Of a DNA stretch of 64,000 nt, positions 1-8,336 are shown in pieces. The notes below the pieces were generated by a model. The model was not told the origin of the DNA. It ran no database searches and worked only from the letters and a program-made list of their open reading frames with translations. Source of the DNA: JBGPGW01 sp046349515 (GTDB taxonomy: Bacteria > Pseudomonadota > Alphaproteobacteria > CADEGL01). The DNA lies in NCBI GenBank assembly GCA_046349515.1, contig JAXMCE010000003.1:248001-312000 (forward strand), in the 5' to 3' direction. How positions within the stretch are numbered: the stretch's first letter is position 1; the number at the start of each line of letters is the position of its first letter. A program made the position numbers and the translations under genes.

Positions 1-732
1 AACGAAGTGCGCGGCCTCCCCGACTTCTATCCGCTGATCGTGTTGAACGAGGCCGAGACGGGATTGCCCGTCTGCGTGATGGACGGCACGTGGCTGACGG
101 GACTCCGCACGGCATCGTTCTCGGCCGTGGCGGCCAAGTGCCTTGCCAAGAAGAATGCGCGCTCCATCGGCTTCGTTGCCTGCGGCCTCCAGGCGCGGAC
201 CAATCTCGAGACCTTGAGGGTCGACTTCCCGATCGAGCGCGTGGTGGCCTACAGCCGCCGCGAGGCGACTGCGCAGAAGTTTGCCGAGGAGGTGCGCGCG
301 GAAGGCCTCGACGCCAAAGTGGTGACCGACCCCCGCGCCGCCGTCGAAGGGCTCGACATCGTCGTGACGAGCGTGCCCGAGAAGGAAGGCTTCAAATCCT
401 TCCTCGACTGCGGCTGGCTCTCGCCGGGCAGCTTCGTCTCCATGGTCGATGTCGGACGGTCATGGCATGCCGAGAGCATCGGCAAGCTCGACAAGATGGT
501 GTGCGATGACCTCGAGCAGAGCGGACCGGGAAGTCCCGAGCGGACGAACTTCACCGGCCCCTTTCATGCCGAGATCGGCGAAATGCTGATCGGCAAGAAG
601 CCCGGCCGCGAGAGCGAGCGCGAGCGCAACGGCCTCATCTTCTCCGGCATGGGGCTCGGCGACGTGGCGGCAGGCCTCCTCGTCTACGAGAAGGCACAAG
701 CCCGGGGCGCCGGACACGTGCTGCCTCTCTAG
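1..732 (+). CDS. Ornithine cyclodeaminase/mu-crystallin family protein, 5' end cut by window (paralog 1 of 3)
   Basis: The 243 visible codons are the C-terminal part of an ornithine cyclodeaminase/mu-crystallin family enzyme. The frame is open to the left edge, so the start lies outside. Family members bind NAD(P) and act on amino acids or cyclic imines as deaminating cyclases, dehydrogenases or ketimine reductases. The LRTAS segment at nt 103-117 and the nucleotide-binding loop ACGLQAR at nt 178-198 align with the two genes that follow, and all three end in a similar VLxL tail. The next gene starts 14 nt after the stop, so the three are almost certainly one transcript. The substrate cannot be read from sequence, and an ornithine cyclodeaminase activity proper is not assured. 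Confidence 0.9.
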   Translation, partial: NEVRGLPDFYPLIVLNEAETGLPVCVMDGTWLTGLRTASFSAVAAKCLAKKNARSIGFVACGLQARTNLETLRVDFPIERVVAYSRREATAQKFAEEVRAEGLDAKVVTDPRAAVEGLDIVVTSVPEKEGFKSFLDCGWLSPGSFVSMVDVGRSWHAESIGKLDKMVCDDLEQSGPGSPERTNFTGPFHAEIGEMLIGKKPGRESERERNGLIFSGMGLGDVAAGLLVYEKAQARGAGHVLPL

Positions 733-746
733 CTGCCGGCGAAGCC

Positions 747-1709
747 ATGCAACAGGGCAAGGAACTTCTCTATCTCTCTGCGGCCGATGTCGAGGCCTGC
801 CGGCTTTCGCTTGCCGATGTCGACCGGGCCGTCGAAGCCATGTTCGTCGCCAAGGCCGCGGGCCGCACGGTGATGAAGCCCAAGATGGGACTCCACACGC
901 CTGACGGCGCGCTGTTCCTCGCCATGATCGGCGGGATCGAGGCACCGGCCACCGCCGGGATGAAGTGGGTCGGTGTCGCTTCGACCATCGCGCATCCGAA
1001 TCAACCGCACATCGCGGGTCATGTGGTCGTCAACGACTACACGACGGGCATGCCGCTCGCGGTCATGGACGCGCGCTGGATCACCGGCGTGCGCACGGCG
1101 TCGATCTCGGCGGTGGCCGCGAAGCGGCTCGCGCGGAAGGACAGCACGACGATCGGCTTCGTCGCCTGCGGCGTGCAGGCGCGCGCCAACCTCGATGCGA
1201 TCAAGCAGTATTTCCCGCTGAAGCGCGTGCGCTGTTACAGCCGGCGCCGCGAGACGGCGGAGGCCTTCGCGGCCGAGGCTCGGGCGCGGGGCCTCGAGGC
1301 CCAGGTGACCGCGACCGCGCAAGCGGCGGTCGAAGGCATGGACATCGTCGTCACCAGCGTGCCAGTGGTGCCGAAGCCCACGCCATGGCTCGATGCCGCT
1401 TGGCTCGCGCCGGGCTCATTCACCTCCGCCGTCGACCTCGGCTACTCGTGGATCAGCGAATCCTTGGGTGCCCTCGACCGTGTCGTGACGGACGACCTCG
1501 ACCAGGCCGTGACGGAGAAACTTACCTACCCCAAGCCCTATCACGGCGAAGTCGCGGGCCTCGTCGCGGGAACCACGATGGGCCGCCAGTCGGACAAGGA
1601 ACGGACGGCGCTCGTCTTCGCCGGCATTGGTTTGGCCGACGTCGCGGTCGGGGCCGCGGTCTATGAGCGCGCGCGGGCCCAGGGCCTTGGCCGCGTGCTC
1701 CGCCTCTAG
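747..1709 (+). CDS. Ornithine cyclodeaminase/mu-crystallin family protein (paralog 2 of 3)
   Basis: This is a complete 320-residue member of the ornithine cyclodeaminase/mu-crystallin family, of normal length. The KPKMG substrate-side segment is at residues 44-48, VRTAS at 115-119 and the Rossmann loop GFVACGVQAR at 137-146. The loop reads A-C-G-V-Q where many relatives have G-x-G-x-Q, a variation shared by all three copies here. Spacing to both neighbours is about 13 nt, which argues for one operon of tandem duplicates. Divergence between the copies is spread through the protein, so they probably differ in substrate or form hetero-oligomers (inference). No specific reaction can be assigned. 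Confidence 0.92.
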   Translation: MQQGKELLYLSAADVEACRLSLADVDRAVEAMFVAKAAGRTVMKPKMGLHTPDGALFLAMIGGIEAPATAGMKWVGVASTIAHPNQPHIAGHVVVNDYTTGMPLAVMDARWITGVRTASISAVAAKRLARKDSTTIGFVACGVQARANLDAIKQYFPLKRVRCYSRRRETAEAFAAEARARGLEAQVTATAQAAVEGMDIVVTSVPVVPKPTPWLDAAWLAPGSFTSAVDLGYSWISESLGALDRVVTDDLDQAVTEKLTYPKPYHGEVAGLVAGTTMGRQSDKERTALVFAGIGLADVAVGAAVYERARAQGLGRVLRL

Positions 1710-1721
1710 CAGAAGGACGCG

Positions 1722-2699
1722 ATGATGGCGCTCGGACACGACATGCTGTTTCTCTCCGATGCCGACATCGCCGGCGTCGGCGTCGCGCCCCAAGTGCTCG
1801 CACAGTCGATCGACGACATGTTGCGCGCGAAGGCGGCGGGGGCCGCGGTGACGAAGCCGAAACTCGGCATCTATCCGAAGCCCGGCACGTTTTTCCAGGC
1901 CATGGCCGGGGCTCTCGCCGATCCGCCCTACGCCGCGGTCAAGTGGACGGGAGTCGTCCACGACAACGACCGGCGCGGCCTACCGCATGTGAGCCCGCTT
2001 ATTCTCCTGAACGACCGCGCGACCGGCCTGCCCTTGGCGCTTTTGGACGGCAAGTGGATCACGACCCACCGCACCGCGGCCTTGACGGTGGTCGGCGCCA
2101 AGTACCTTGCGCGGAAGGACAGCGCCTCGATGGGCTTCATCGCCTGCGGCGTCCAGGCGCGGAGCCACCTCCACGCATTCCGCGCGCAGTTCTCCATCAA
2201 GCGCGTCGTGGCCTACAGCCGGCGGCGCGCGACCGCGGACGCCTTCGCCGCCGAGGTGCGCGCGCAAGGCCTCGACGTCGAGGTCGTCGAGGATCCGCGC
2301 CGCGCGGTCGAGGGCCTCGACATCGTGATCTCGAGCGTGCCCGAATCGCCCGGCTTGAAGCCCTACCTCGATCCCGCGTGGCTCTCGCCCGGCACCTATG
2401 CCGGCATCATCGACGTGGGACGCTGCTGGTCGCTCGGCGACCAGCCGGTCTTCGACGTGGTGGCGACGGATGACCACGAGCAGAGTGCGACGATGGTCAA
2501 ATCCGGCCGGCTCAAATACACGCGGCCGTTCGAGGCCGACCTCGCCGATCTGGCGGCGAAGAAGCATCCCGGCCGCACGACGGCGCGCGAGCGCACGGCG
2601 CTCATCTTCTCGGGCCTCGCGCTCTCGGACGTGGCGGTCGCGGGCGCCATCTACGACACCGCGAAGACCCGCGGCATCGGCACCGTGCTGCCTCTCTAG
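1722..2699 (+). CDS. Ornithine cyclodeaminase/mu-crystallin family protein (paralog 3 of 3)
   Basis: This is the third tandem paralog, 325 residues, with TKPKLG at 44-49, HRTAA at 116-120 and the nucleotide-binding ACGVQAR loop at 141-147. Two ATG codons open the frame (1722 and 1725) and either could be used. The gene ends 10 nt before the end of the convergent iclR-type gene, so the array stops here. Family knowledge supports an NAD(P)-dependent reaction on an amino acid or imine. The tandem arrangement beside an ABC importer and an amine-oxidising flavoprotein suggests a role in catabolism of an imported amine or amino acid (inference). Confidence 0.92.
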   Translation: MMALGHDMLFLSDADIAGVGVAPQVLAQSIDDMLRAKAAGAAVTKPKLGIYPKPGTFFQAMAGALADPPYAAVKWTGVVHDNDRRGLPHVSPLILLNDRATGLPLALLDGKWITTHRTAALTVVGAKYLARKDSASMGFIACGVQARSHLHAFRAQFSIKRVVAYSRRRATADAFAAEVRAQGLDVEVVEDPRRAVEGLDIVISSVPESPGLKPYLDPAWLSPGTYAGIIDVGRCWSLGDQPVFDVVATDDHEQSATMVKSGRLKYTRPFEADLADLAAKKHPGRTTARERTALIFSGLALSDVAVAGAIYDTAKTRGIGTVLPL

Positions 2700-2709
2700 G
2701 GCGGCGCGA

Positions 2710-3591
2710 TCAGCGGTTGCGACGGTTACGGGGCGGGGCCGTGCGGCGAAGGGGCTGAAGGCCCGTGCGGTTGCCCTCGGCGTGGGAGATGGCCTGGGCC
2801 GTCTCGACGACGATGGGCGCGAGCTTCTTCTCGACAGCCTGGATGGTCCAGCGCGATGTCGGCACCGCGATGTTGACGGCGGCGATGGGCTGGCGGCCGA
2901 AATCGAAGACAGGGGCCGCGACAGAAATCTCGCCAGCCGAATATTCCTCGATCGCGACCGCGTAGCCGCTCCGGCGAATCCGGGGCAGCATGTCCATGAT
3001 CGCCGTGACGTCGGTCACGGTCTTCTCGGTGTAGGACGCGCGGTCGGACCGCTCGATCACGGTGCGCGCCTTCTCTTCGGGAAGGAAGGCCAGCATGGCG
3101 CGGCCCGGCGCCAGGCAATAGGCGGGCAGCCAAGTGCCCAGCACGACGTCGACGGTGATCTGGTGGCGGCTCGGCACGCGTGCGACGTAGACCACTTCCG
3201 TGCCGTCGAGCTCCGTCAGGTTGACGGTCTCCTCTGCGCGCTTGTTGGCCTCGAGCAAGTACGGCGTCGCGCGTTCCACGAGTGAATCGGTGCGAAGGTA
3301 GGTGAAGCCCAATTCAAGCACCTTGGGCGCCAAACGGTAATGCTTCGTCTTCGGGTCCTTCTTGAGATAGCCGAGCTCGTGGAGCGTATGGGTGAAACGT
3401 TGAGCGGCGCTCTTGTCGAGGCCCGTCGCCGCGGCGATCTCCGTCAGGCGCAGGCTCCGGTGCGTGTCATCGAAGGCCTGGAAGACGCGCAAGCCCTTCT
3501 CGAGCGAGCCCACGAAGAGCGGCGAGTCGCGACCCTGGCGCGGCGTGGCGCTGGTGCGATCGTTGGGAATGACGGGACTCTCGGCGCGCAT
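2710..3591 (-). CDS. IclR-family transcriptional regulator
   Basis: The protein has 293 residues, slightly long for the family because of a 25-residue N-terminal extension. A winged helix-turn-helix occupies about residues 28-85 (LTEIAAATGLDKSAAQRFTH at 49-68 is the recognition region), followed by the IclR effector-binding domain. Such regulators bind palindromes as dimers or tetramers and respond to small aromatic or carboxylic metabolites. The gene is divergent from the crotonase gene at 3734, and the intergenic region carries a 31-base interrupted palindrome (3651-3681) whose core recurs at three other promoters in this window. That makes this protein the best local candidate for the shared regulator (inference). 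A shorter start is possible, since the first residues are unlike a domain. Confidence 0.93.
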   Translation of the reverse strand: MRAESPVIPNDRTSATPRQGRDSPLFVGSLEKGLRVFQAFDDTHRSLRLTEIAAATGLDKSAAQRFTHTLHELGYLKKDPKTKHYRLAPKVLELGFTYLRTDSLVERATPYLLEANKRAEETVNLTELDGTEVVYVARVPSRHQITVDVVLGTWLPAYCLAPGRAMLAFLPEEKARTVIERSDRASYTEKTVTDVTAIMDMLPRIRRSGYAVAIEEYSAGEISVAAPVFDFGRQPIAAVNIAVPTSRWTIQAVEKKLAPIVVETAQAISHAEGNRTGLQPLRRTAPPRNRRNR

Positions 3592-3650
3592 GGGGCTCCG
3601 CTTGGGGTTGTTTGACTCGATTCGGGGTCGCGTGTTTCTATCAAATTATA

Positions 3651-3681
3651 ATATCGCGTATTACCATACAATACGTGATAT
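3651..3681. promoter_or_regulatory. Candidate operator A, GTATY-N7-RATAC inside a longer palindrome
   Basis: Two 12-base arms, ATATCGCGTATT (3651-3662) and AATACGTGATAT (3670-3681), are inverted repeats with a single mismatch, separated by 7 bases. The inner core GTATT-N7-AATAC matches sites at 5876, 14272 and 17757. The palindrome lies 59 bases before the IclR start and 52 before the crotonase start, and it abuts a TATAAT-like hexamer at 3647-3652. That position suits autoregulation and control of the divergent gene. Assignment to the IclR protein is inferred from location only. Confidence 0.7.
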
Positions 3682-3733
3682 GGGCGGGGGCATGCGGCAT
3701 AGTCCGGCATGCCTGGAGCGCGAGGGGGAATCG

Positions 3734-4507
3734 ATGCCGCAGTTCATTACCGTCGAGCGGACCGACGCGGTCGAGGTCATCACGCTCAACCGACCGGAGA
3801 AGCTCAACGCCTGGCACAAGCCGATGCGCGATGAGTTGAAGGCCGCGTTCCGCGCGGCGTCCGAGAGCGCAGCCGTCCGCGCCCTCGTCATCACGGGCGC
3901 GGGCGATCGCGCCTTCTCGGCGGGACAGGATCTCGAGGAGACGCAGAAATTCCTCTCGGGCGAGCAGGGCGCGGCGTGGCTCGACGAGTGGCGCGTCTTC
4001 TACGAGACGATCCGCGGGATCGAGAAGCCGTTCGTCGCGGCCCTCAATGGCGTCGCGGCTGGGTCCGCCTTCCAGGTTACGCTCCTCTGCGACATGCGCG
4101 TCGGCCACGCCGGCGTTCGCATGGGTCAGCCGGAGATCAACTCCGGCATCCCGTCGGTGATGGGTCCGTGGATGATGGTGGAGCGTTTGGGCCTTTCGCG
4201 CGCGGTCGAGCTCACGCTCATGGGCCGCATGATGGGTGCGGAGGAGTGCCACCGTATCGGCATTCTCCACCGGCTCGTGCCGCAGGCGGAGGTGCTGCCG
4301 GCCTCGCTCGCGCTCGCACGCGATCTCGCGGCGAAACCCGCGATCGCCATGCGCCTCAACAAGCGGCGCTTCCGCGAGGTGACGGAGCCCGCCTTCCGCG
4401 CGGCCTGCGAAGCGGGAAAGCGCATCCAGGGCGAGGCCTATGCCTCCGGCGAGCCGCAGCGCTACATGGCCAAGTTCTTCGAAGAACGGCGGAAAAAGCG
4501 GGCGTGA
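3734..4507 (+). CDS. Enoyl-CoA hydratase/isomerase (crotonase) family protein
   Basis: This is a 257-residue crotonase-fold protein, the usual size. The ATG at 3734 follows a GAGGGGG ribosome-binding site and starts the conserved N-terminal strand; a longer upstream frame has no family similarity. Oxyanion-hole segments are AFSAGQDL (60-67) and GVAAGSAF (106-113). The glutamate in QPE (E134), equivalent to one of the two catalytic glutamates of hydratases, is present. The position of the other (the E of the usual GGGCEL motif) appears to be Q114, so a simple hydratase reaction is doubtful and an isomerase, hydrolase or lyase role is possible. It may be co-transcribed with the solute-binding protein 164 bases downstream. 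Confidence 0.9.
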   Translation: MPQFITVERTDAVEVITLNRPEKLNAWHKPMRDELKAAFRAASESAAVRALVITGAGDRAFSAGQDLEETQKFLSGEQGAAWLDEWRVFYETIRGIEKPFVAALNGVAAGSAFQVTLLCDMRVGHAGVRMGQPEINSGIPSVMGPWMMVERLGLSRAVELTLMGRMMGAEECHRIGILHRLVPQAEVLPASLALARDLAAKPAIAMRLNKRRFREVTEPAFRAACEAGKRIQGEAYASGEPQRYMAKFFEERRKKRA

Positions 4508-4671
4508 GGCGGCGGTTGCCGACGCCGGCGTTCTTGGCGGCGCTTGAATTGATCCCCTAGAGCACCCTTGAGATAATGCGCGCAAAGGCGAGCGGTCGCG
4601 GCCAAGCGGCGCGCGGCTGAAACGGCGGATCAACGCCGCTTCGCCCAACGACGCAACAAGGGAGATTTGAC

Positions 4672-5760
4672 ATGGCAGACCGCAAGGGCTGCACGTTCGG
4701 CCGGCGCGCGATCATCAAGGGCGCCGGCGTCGGAGCCGCCGCGCTCGCATTTCCGACGGTGCTCACCCCCAGAAAGACTCGAGCCGCCCAGCGTCTCGTC
4801 GCGCGCAATCCGGGCGGCCCGTTCGAAAAGGCGTTCGGCGAGGCCTACGACAAGCCGTTCCAGCAGGCGACCGGGATCGAGATCGTCAACGTCACCGGCC
4901 AGCACGAACCCATCGCCACGATCAAGGGCATGGTCGACACGAAGACCTACACCTGGGACGTGACGATCTTGAGCAACTACACGCATCACGTGCTCGCCGA
5001 GGCCGGCTACCTCGAGCCGCTCAACTTGGACAGCGACCCGATCATCCAGGAGATCCCCAAGCAATTTCGCACGCCCTACATCGTCGGCAACTATGTGTGG
5101 TCGACCGTGCTGGCCTACCGGACGGATGTTTACCCGTCGAAGGCCAAGGCACCGACGGGCGGCTGGAAGGATCTGTGGGATGTGAAGGGCATTCCCGGCC
5201 GGCGCGGGATGCGCAAATACCCCGTCGACACGATCGAGCCAGCCTTGCTGGCCGATGGCGTTACGCCGGACAAGCTTTATCCGCTCGACATGGACCGTGC
5301 CTTCAAGAGTCTCGACAAGATCAAGAAGGACATGACGGTGTGGTGGTCGGGCGGCGCGCAGAGCTCCCAGCTCCTGAAATCGGGCGAACTCGACATGTGC
5401 GTTGCCTGGAACGGGCGGGCGCAGACCGTCATGGACGAGGGCGCGCCGGTGTCCATCTCCTGGAACCAGGCGCTGTGGTCCTACGACGGTTGGGCCATCC
5501 CCAAGGGCAGCCCGACGGCGGACCTCGCGCGGAAGTTCATCCGCTTCGCTTCTGAGGCCAAGAACCAGGTGGGCTTCACACCCTATGTGGCCTACGGCCC
5601 GACGAACCAGAACGCGACGAAGCTGATTGATTCGAAACGCCTCAAGGACCTGCCGACCAATCCGGACTACTTCAAGACCATGGTGCCGAACGACTCGGTC
5701 CAATGGTCGAAGGTCCAGGAAAAGGCGGTCGAGCGCTTCAACACCTGGATCATCAGCTAG
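4672..5760 (+). CDS. ABC transporter substrate-binding protein, Tat-exported (spermidine/putrescine-type), copy 1
   Basis: This is a 362-residue periplasmic binding protein of the PotD-like extracellular solute-binding family. The N-terminus has a twin-arginine signal (RR at 11-12, followed by a hydrophobic run at about 18-31) with likely cleavage near residue 38. The ATG at 4672 follows AAGGGAG. The mature part resembles the binding protein at 6051, for example FKSLDKIKKD and the GPTNxNA motif near the C-terminus, showing duplication. It would capture the substrate and deliver it to the ATPase/permease encoded at 7230-10147. A strong hairpin terminator follows at 5783, so it is transcribed apart from the second copy. 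The ligand is unknown; the family includes polyamine, amino-acid-derivative and iron carriers. Confidence 0.92.
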   Translation: MADRKGCTFGRRAIIKGAGVGAAALAFPTVLTPRKTRAAQRLVARNPGGPFEKAFGEAYDKPFQQATGIEIVNVTGQHEPIATIKGMVDTKTYTWDVTILSNYTHHVLAEAGYLEPLNLDSDPIIQEIPKQFRTPYIVGNYVWSTVLAYRTDVYPSKAKAPTGGWKDLWDVKGIPGRRGMRKYPVDTIEPALLADGVTPDKLYPLDMDRAFKSLDKIKKDMTVWWSGGAQSSQLLKSGELDMCVAWNGRAQTVMDEGAPVSISWNQALWSYDGWAIPKGSPTADLARKFIRFASEAKNQVGFTPYVAYGPTNQNATKLIDSKRLKDLPTNPDYFKTMVPNDSVQWSKVQEKAVERFNTWIIS

Positions 5761-5782
5761 CGCTCCAGCACAAATCCGAGGG

Positions 5783-5815
5783 AAGGCGGGGCCCCGGCCC
5801 CGCCTTCTTCGTTTT
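5783..5815 (+). terminator. Intrinsic terminator after first binding-protein gene
   Basis: A perfect 10-bp stem (AAGGCGGGGC, 5783-5792, with GCCCCGCCTT, 5797-5806) encloses a 4-base loop and is followed by a T-rich tail (CTTCGTTTT). It lies 22 bases after the stop codon at 5760. Confidence 0.85.
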
Positions 5816-5875
5816 GGACCCGGGGCTAGCCCATCCGCCGCTTGGCCGACGCCCGGCCCGCACCGTTAATATCTT

Positions 5876-5892
5876 GTATCGACAATCAATAC
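5876..5892. promoter_or_regulatory. Candidate operator B, GTATC-N7-AATAC
   Basis: GTATC (5876-5880), 7 bases and AATAC (5888-5892) match the core found at 3651, 14272 and 17757. The site sits in a locally A+T-richer stretch 158 bases before the second binding-protein gene, where the promoter of the ABC operon should be. An isolated GATAC half-site also occurs near 5933. Confidence 0.6.
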
Positions 5893-6050
5893 GGCCGGTT
5901 CGGGGGGGCGCCAATTGCTTGGCGGCCCTGGATACAGTTAGAATTGCAAATTAAGATTATGCCGAGCGCGCCGGGTCTCAGAAGCGCGATGGCAATGGTC
6001 GGGCGGGGCCATCATGGCGCCGCCCCTGGGCAACATGAGGAGGTTAATTG

Positions 6051-7127
6051 ATGCGTATCAAGTCGACGGTTGGCCGGCGTTCCGTCCTCAAGACCGCGAG
6101 CATCGGGGCCGCTGCATTGGCGTTTCCAACCGTGCTGACGCCGCGCAAGGCGCGGGCCGCGGTGACCATCACCGTGCGCGACCCGGGCGGGCCGTTCGAG
6201 AAGGCGTTCGGCGAGGGCCTCTACAAGCCCTTCAACGAGAAATACAAGGGCCAGTGCGAAGTCATCGGTGTGGCCGGCAAGCACGAGCCGACCGCGCAGA
6301 TCAAGGCGATGGTCGATACCAAGAATTACGAGTGGAACGGTGCGCTGTTGAGTCTCGCGGCGCACAACACGCTGGCGGCGCAAGGCGCGCTCGAAACGCT
6401 CGATCTCAAGGGGACCGCCTACGACGAAATTCGCCCTGAGTACAAGACGCCAACGTTCTCCGGCAACGACGTCTACTGCGCCGTCATCGGTTATCGCACC
6501 GACAAGGTGAAGAAGGCTCCCAAGTCCTGGGCCGATCTCTGGAACGTGAAGGATTTTCCCGGCCGGCGCTCGTTGAGGAAGTATCCCTTCGACACCATCG
6601 AGGAAGCCTTGATGGCGGACGGCGTGCCGACCAACAAGGTCTATCCCTGCGACTTCGACCGCGCCTTCAAGAGTCTCGACAAGATCAAGAAGGACGTGGC
6701 GGTGTGGTGGGACCAGGGCGCCCAGGCCTCGCAGATGCTCAAGACCAACGAGGTCGACATGCTGCCGTGTTGGAACGGCCGCATCCAGACCGTGATCGAT
6801 GAAGGCGCGCCGGTCGCGATGGAATGGAATCAGAATATCGCGGGTGTCGAAGGCTGGTGCGTCATCAAGGGCACGCCGAACGGCGAATGGGTGCGAAAGT
6901 TCATTGCGTTCGCGGCCGAGGCCAAGAACCAGGCCGAGTGGGTGAAGCATCTCACCTACGGCCCGACGAACCCGAATGCCTTCAAGCACATCGCGCCGGA
7001 GCGGGCCAAGCTCGTCGGTACCTATCCGGAATACGCGCAGAAGGCGTTGCTCATCGACAACGACTTCTGGGGCAAGGAAAAGGACAAGGGAATCGAATTG
7101 TTCAACGCCTGGATGCTCAAGGCGTAA
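6051..7127 (+). CDS. ABC transporter substrate-binding protein, Tat-exported (spermidine/putrescine-type), copy 2
   Basis: This is a 358-residue paralog of the binding protein at 4672. The ATG at 6051 has an excellent GAGGAGG ribosome-binding site (6037-6043), preferred over the TTG just upstream. The Tat signal has RR at residues 9-10 and ends in an AxA-like cleavage site near 34-37. The PotD-like fold follows directly (DPGGPFEKAFGEGLYKPFN region). It is first in an apparent operon with the ATPase, fused permease and oxidoreductase, so it is probably the main partner of this importer, with copy 1 widening the ligand range (inference). Two strong hairpins lie between it and the ATPase gene. 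Confidence 0.92.
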   Translation: MRIKSTVGRRSVLKTASIGAAALAFPTVLTPRKARAAVTITVRDPGGPFEKAFGEGLYKPFNEKYKGQCEVIGVAGKHEPTAQIKAMVDTKNYEWNGALLSLAAHNTLAAQGALETLDLKGTAYDEIRPEYKTPTFSGNDVYCAVIGYRTDKVKKAPKSWADLWNVKDFPGRRSLRKYPFDTIEEALMADGVPTNKVYPCDFDRAFKSLDKIKKDVAVWWDQGAQASQMLKTNEVDMLPCWNGRIQTVIDEGAPVAMEWNQNIAGVEGWCVIKGTPNGEWVRKFIAFAAEAKNQAEWVKHLTYGPTNPNAFKHIAPERAKLVGTYPEYAQKALLIDNDFWGKEKDKGIELFNAWMLKA

Positions 7128-7139
7128 CGACAAGAACGT

Positions 7140-7204
7140 CGGCGCCGCAACGACGGCGCCGCGAGGGGGACGTCGGAGCGCGGGTGCAGCACATCGCACC
7201 CGCG
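7140..7204 (+). promoter_or_regulatory. Tandem hairpins between binding-protein and ATPase genes
   Basis: Two stable stem-loops fill the 102-base gap: CGGCGCCG pairs with its copy across 6 bases (7140-7161), and CGCGGGTGC (7179-7187) pairs with GCACCCGCG (7196-7204). No T tract follows. In ABC import operons such structures commonly stabilise the upstream message or attenuate the downstream genes, giving excess binding protein. That role is inferred here. Confidence 0.55.
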
Positions 7205-7229
7205 TCTCCACTTCAGGGGGCGAAGCACC

Positions 7230-8336
7230 GTGGCCGAACCAACCTACAAGCTGAAGACGCGCGATTTGCGCAAGACCTACGGGGCGGTGACCGCCCTCGC
7301 GGGTGCGAATCTCGACATGCGGGAGGGCGAGTTCTTGACGCTGCTCGGTCCCTCGGGCTCCGGCAAGACGACGCTGCTCATGACCGTCGCCGGGCTCCTG
7401 CAGCCCGACAGCGGCGAAGTGTGGATCGACGGGCGGCTCTCGACCTACATGCCGCCCAACAAGCGCGACATCGGCATGGTGTTCCAGAACTACGCGCTTT
7501 TCCCGCATCTCTCGGTGTTCGAGAACATCGCCTTTCCCCTGCGCATGCGGAAGGCGCCCGAGGAAACCATCAAACGCGAGGTCACGCGCGTGCTCGAGGT
7601 GGTGCGCCTGCCGCAGGTGGCCGATCGCCTGCCGCGCCAGCTCTCGGGCGGCCAGCAGCAGCGCATCGCGCTCGCGCGCTGTATCGTCTACAAGCCCTCG
7701 ATCATCCTCATGGACGAGCCGCTGGGCGCCTTGGACAAGAAGCTCCGCGACCAGATGCAGCTCGAGATCAAGCACCTCGCGAACGAGCTCGGCATCACGA
7801 CTCTCTACGTGACGCACGACCAGGAAGAAGCGCTCATCATGTCCGATCGCATCTGCCTCATGAACGAGGGCGAGATCGAGCAGCTGGGCACGCCGGACGA
7901 TCTCTATTTCCGCCCGACGACCGTGTTCGCCGCGGACTTCCTCGGCGAATCGAATCTCCTGGACGCGACGGTCAATTCTGCCGACGGCTCGGCGGTCCAT
8001 CTCAAGGGGCCCGGAGGAGCGGCCGTCCGCGCCAAGCCACGCGGCCAGGTCAGCGCGGGCCAGAGTCTCAAGTTCATGGTGCGGCCCGAGAACGTCCGCC
8101 TGCTGGCCCCGGGCGAGACCGCCACCAACGAAATCAAGGTGACGCTCCAAGACGTGATCCTCGTCGGGCAGGTCACCAAGTACTATGCGCGGGTCTCCGA
8201 TGGCACCGTGGTGTCCTCGACGCAGTTGACCCGCGTGGGCGGCGGCCTCCCCAAGCCGGGCGAAGAAGTGCGTTTCGGCTGGTCGGAGGAGAGCACGGTC
8301 CTTCTGGCCGCCCATAGGCGCGCGGTCGTCGCATGA
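7230..8336 (+). CDS. ABC transporter ATP-binding protein (spermidine/putrescine-type, PotA-like)
   Basis: This is a 368-residue nucleotide-binding subunit with a GTG start. The Walker A motif GPSGSGKTT is at 40-48, the Q-loop at Q86, signature LSGGQ at 138-142, Walker B IILMDEP at 158-164 and the switch histidine H196. About 120 C-terminal residues form the TOBE domain typical of this importer class. The protein powers uptake through the permease encoded immediately downstream; the two genes overlap by ATGA at 8333-8336. All catalytic motifs are intact. The substrate is not determined by this subunit. Confidence 0.95.
   Translation: MAEPTYKLKTRDLRKTYGAVTALAGANLDMREGEFLTLLGPSGSGKTTLLMTVAGLLQPDSGEVWIDGRLSTYMPPNKRDIGMVFQNYALFPHLSVFENIAFPLRMRKAPEETIKREVTRVLEVVRLPQVADRLPRQLSGGQQQRIALARCIVYKPSIILMDEPLGALDKKLRDQMQLEIKHLANELGITTLYVTHDQEEALIMSDRICLMNEGEIEQLGTPDDLYFRPTTVFAADFLGESNLLDATVNSADGSAVHLKGPGGAAVRAKPRGQVSAGQSLKFMVRPENVRLLAPGETATNEIKVTLQDVILVGQVTKYYARVSDGTVVSSTQLTRVGGGLPKPGEEVRFGWSEESTVLLAAHRRAVVA

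Noticed and set aside
6012..8315. 767-codon open frame on the minus strand
   Set aside because: It is antisense to a clear binding-protein gene and ABC ATPase. Its translation is rich in Arg, Gly and His with no family motifs, typical of shadow frames in G+C-rich DNA.
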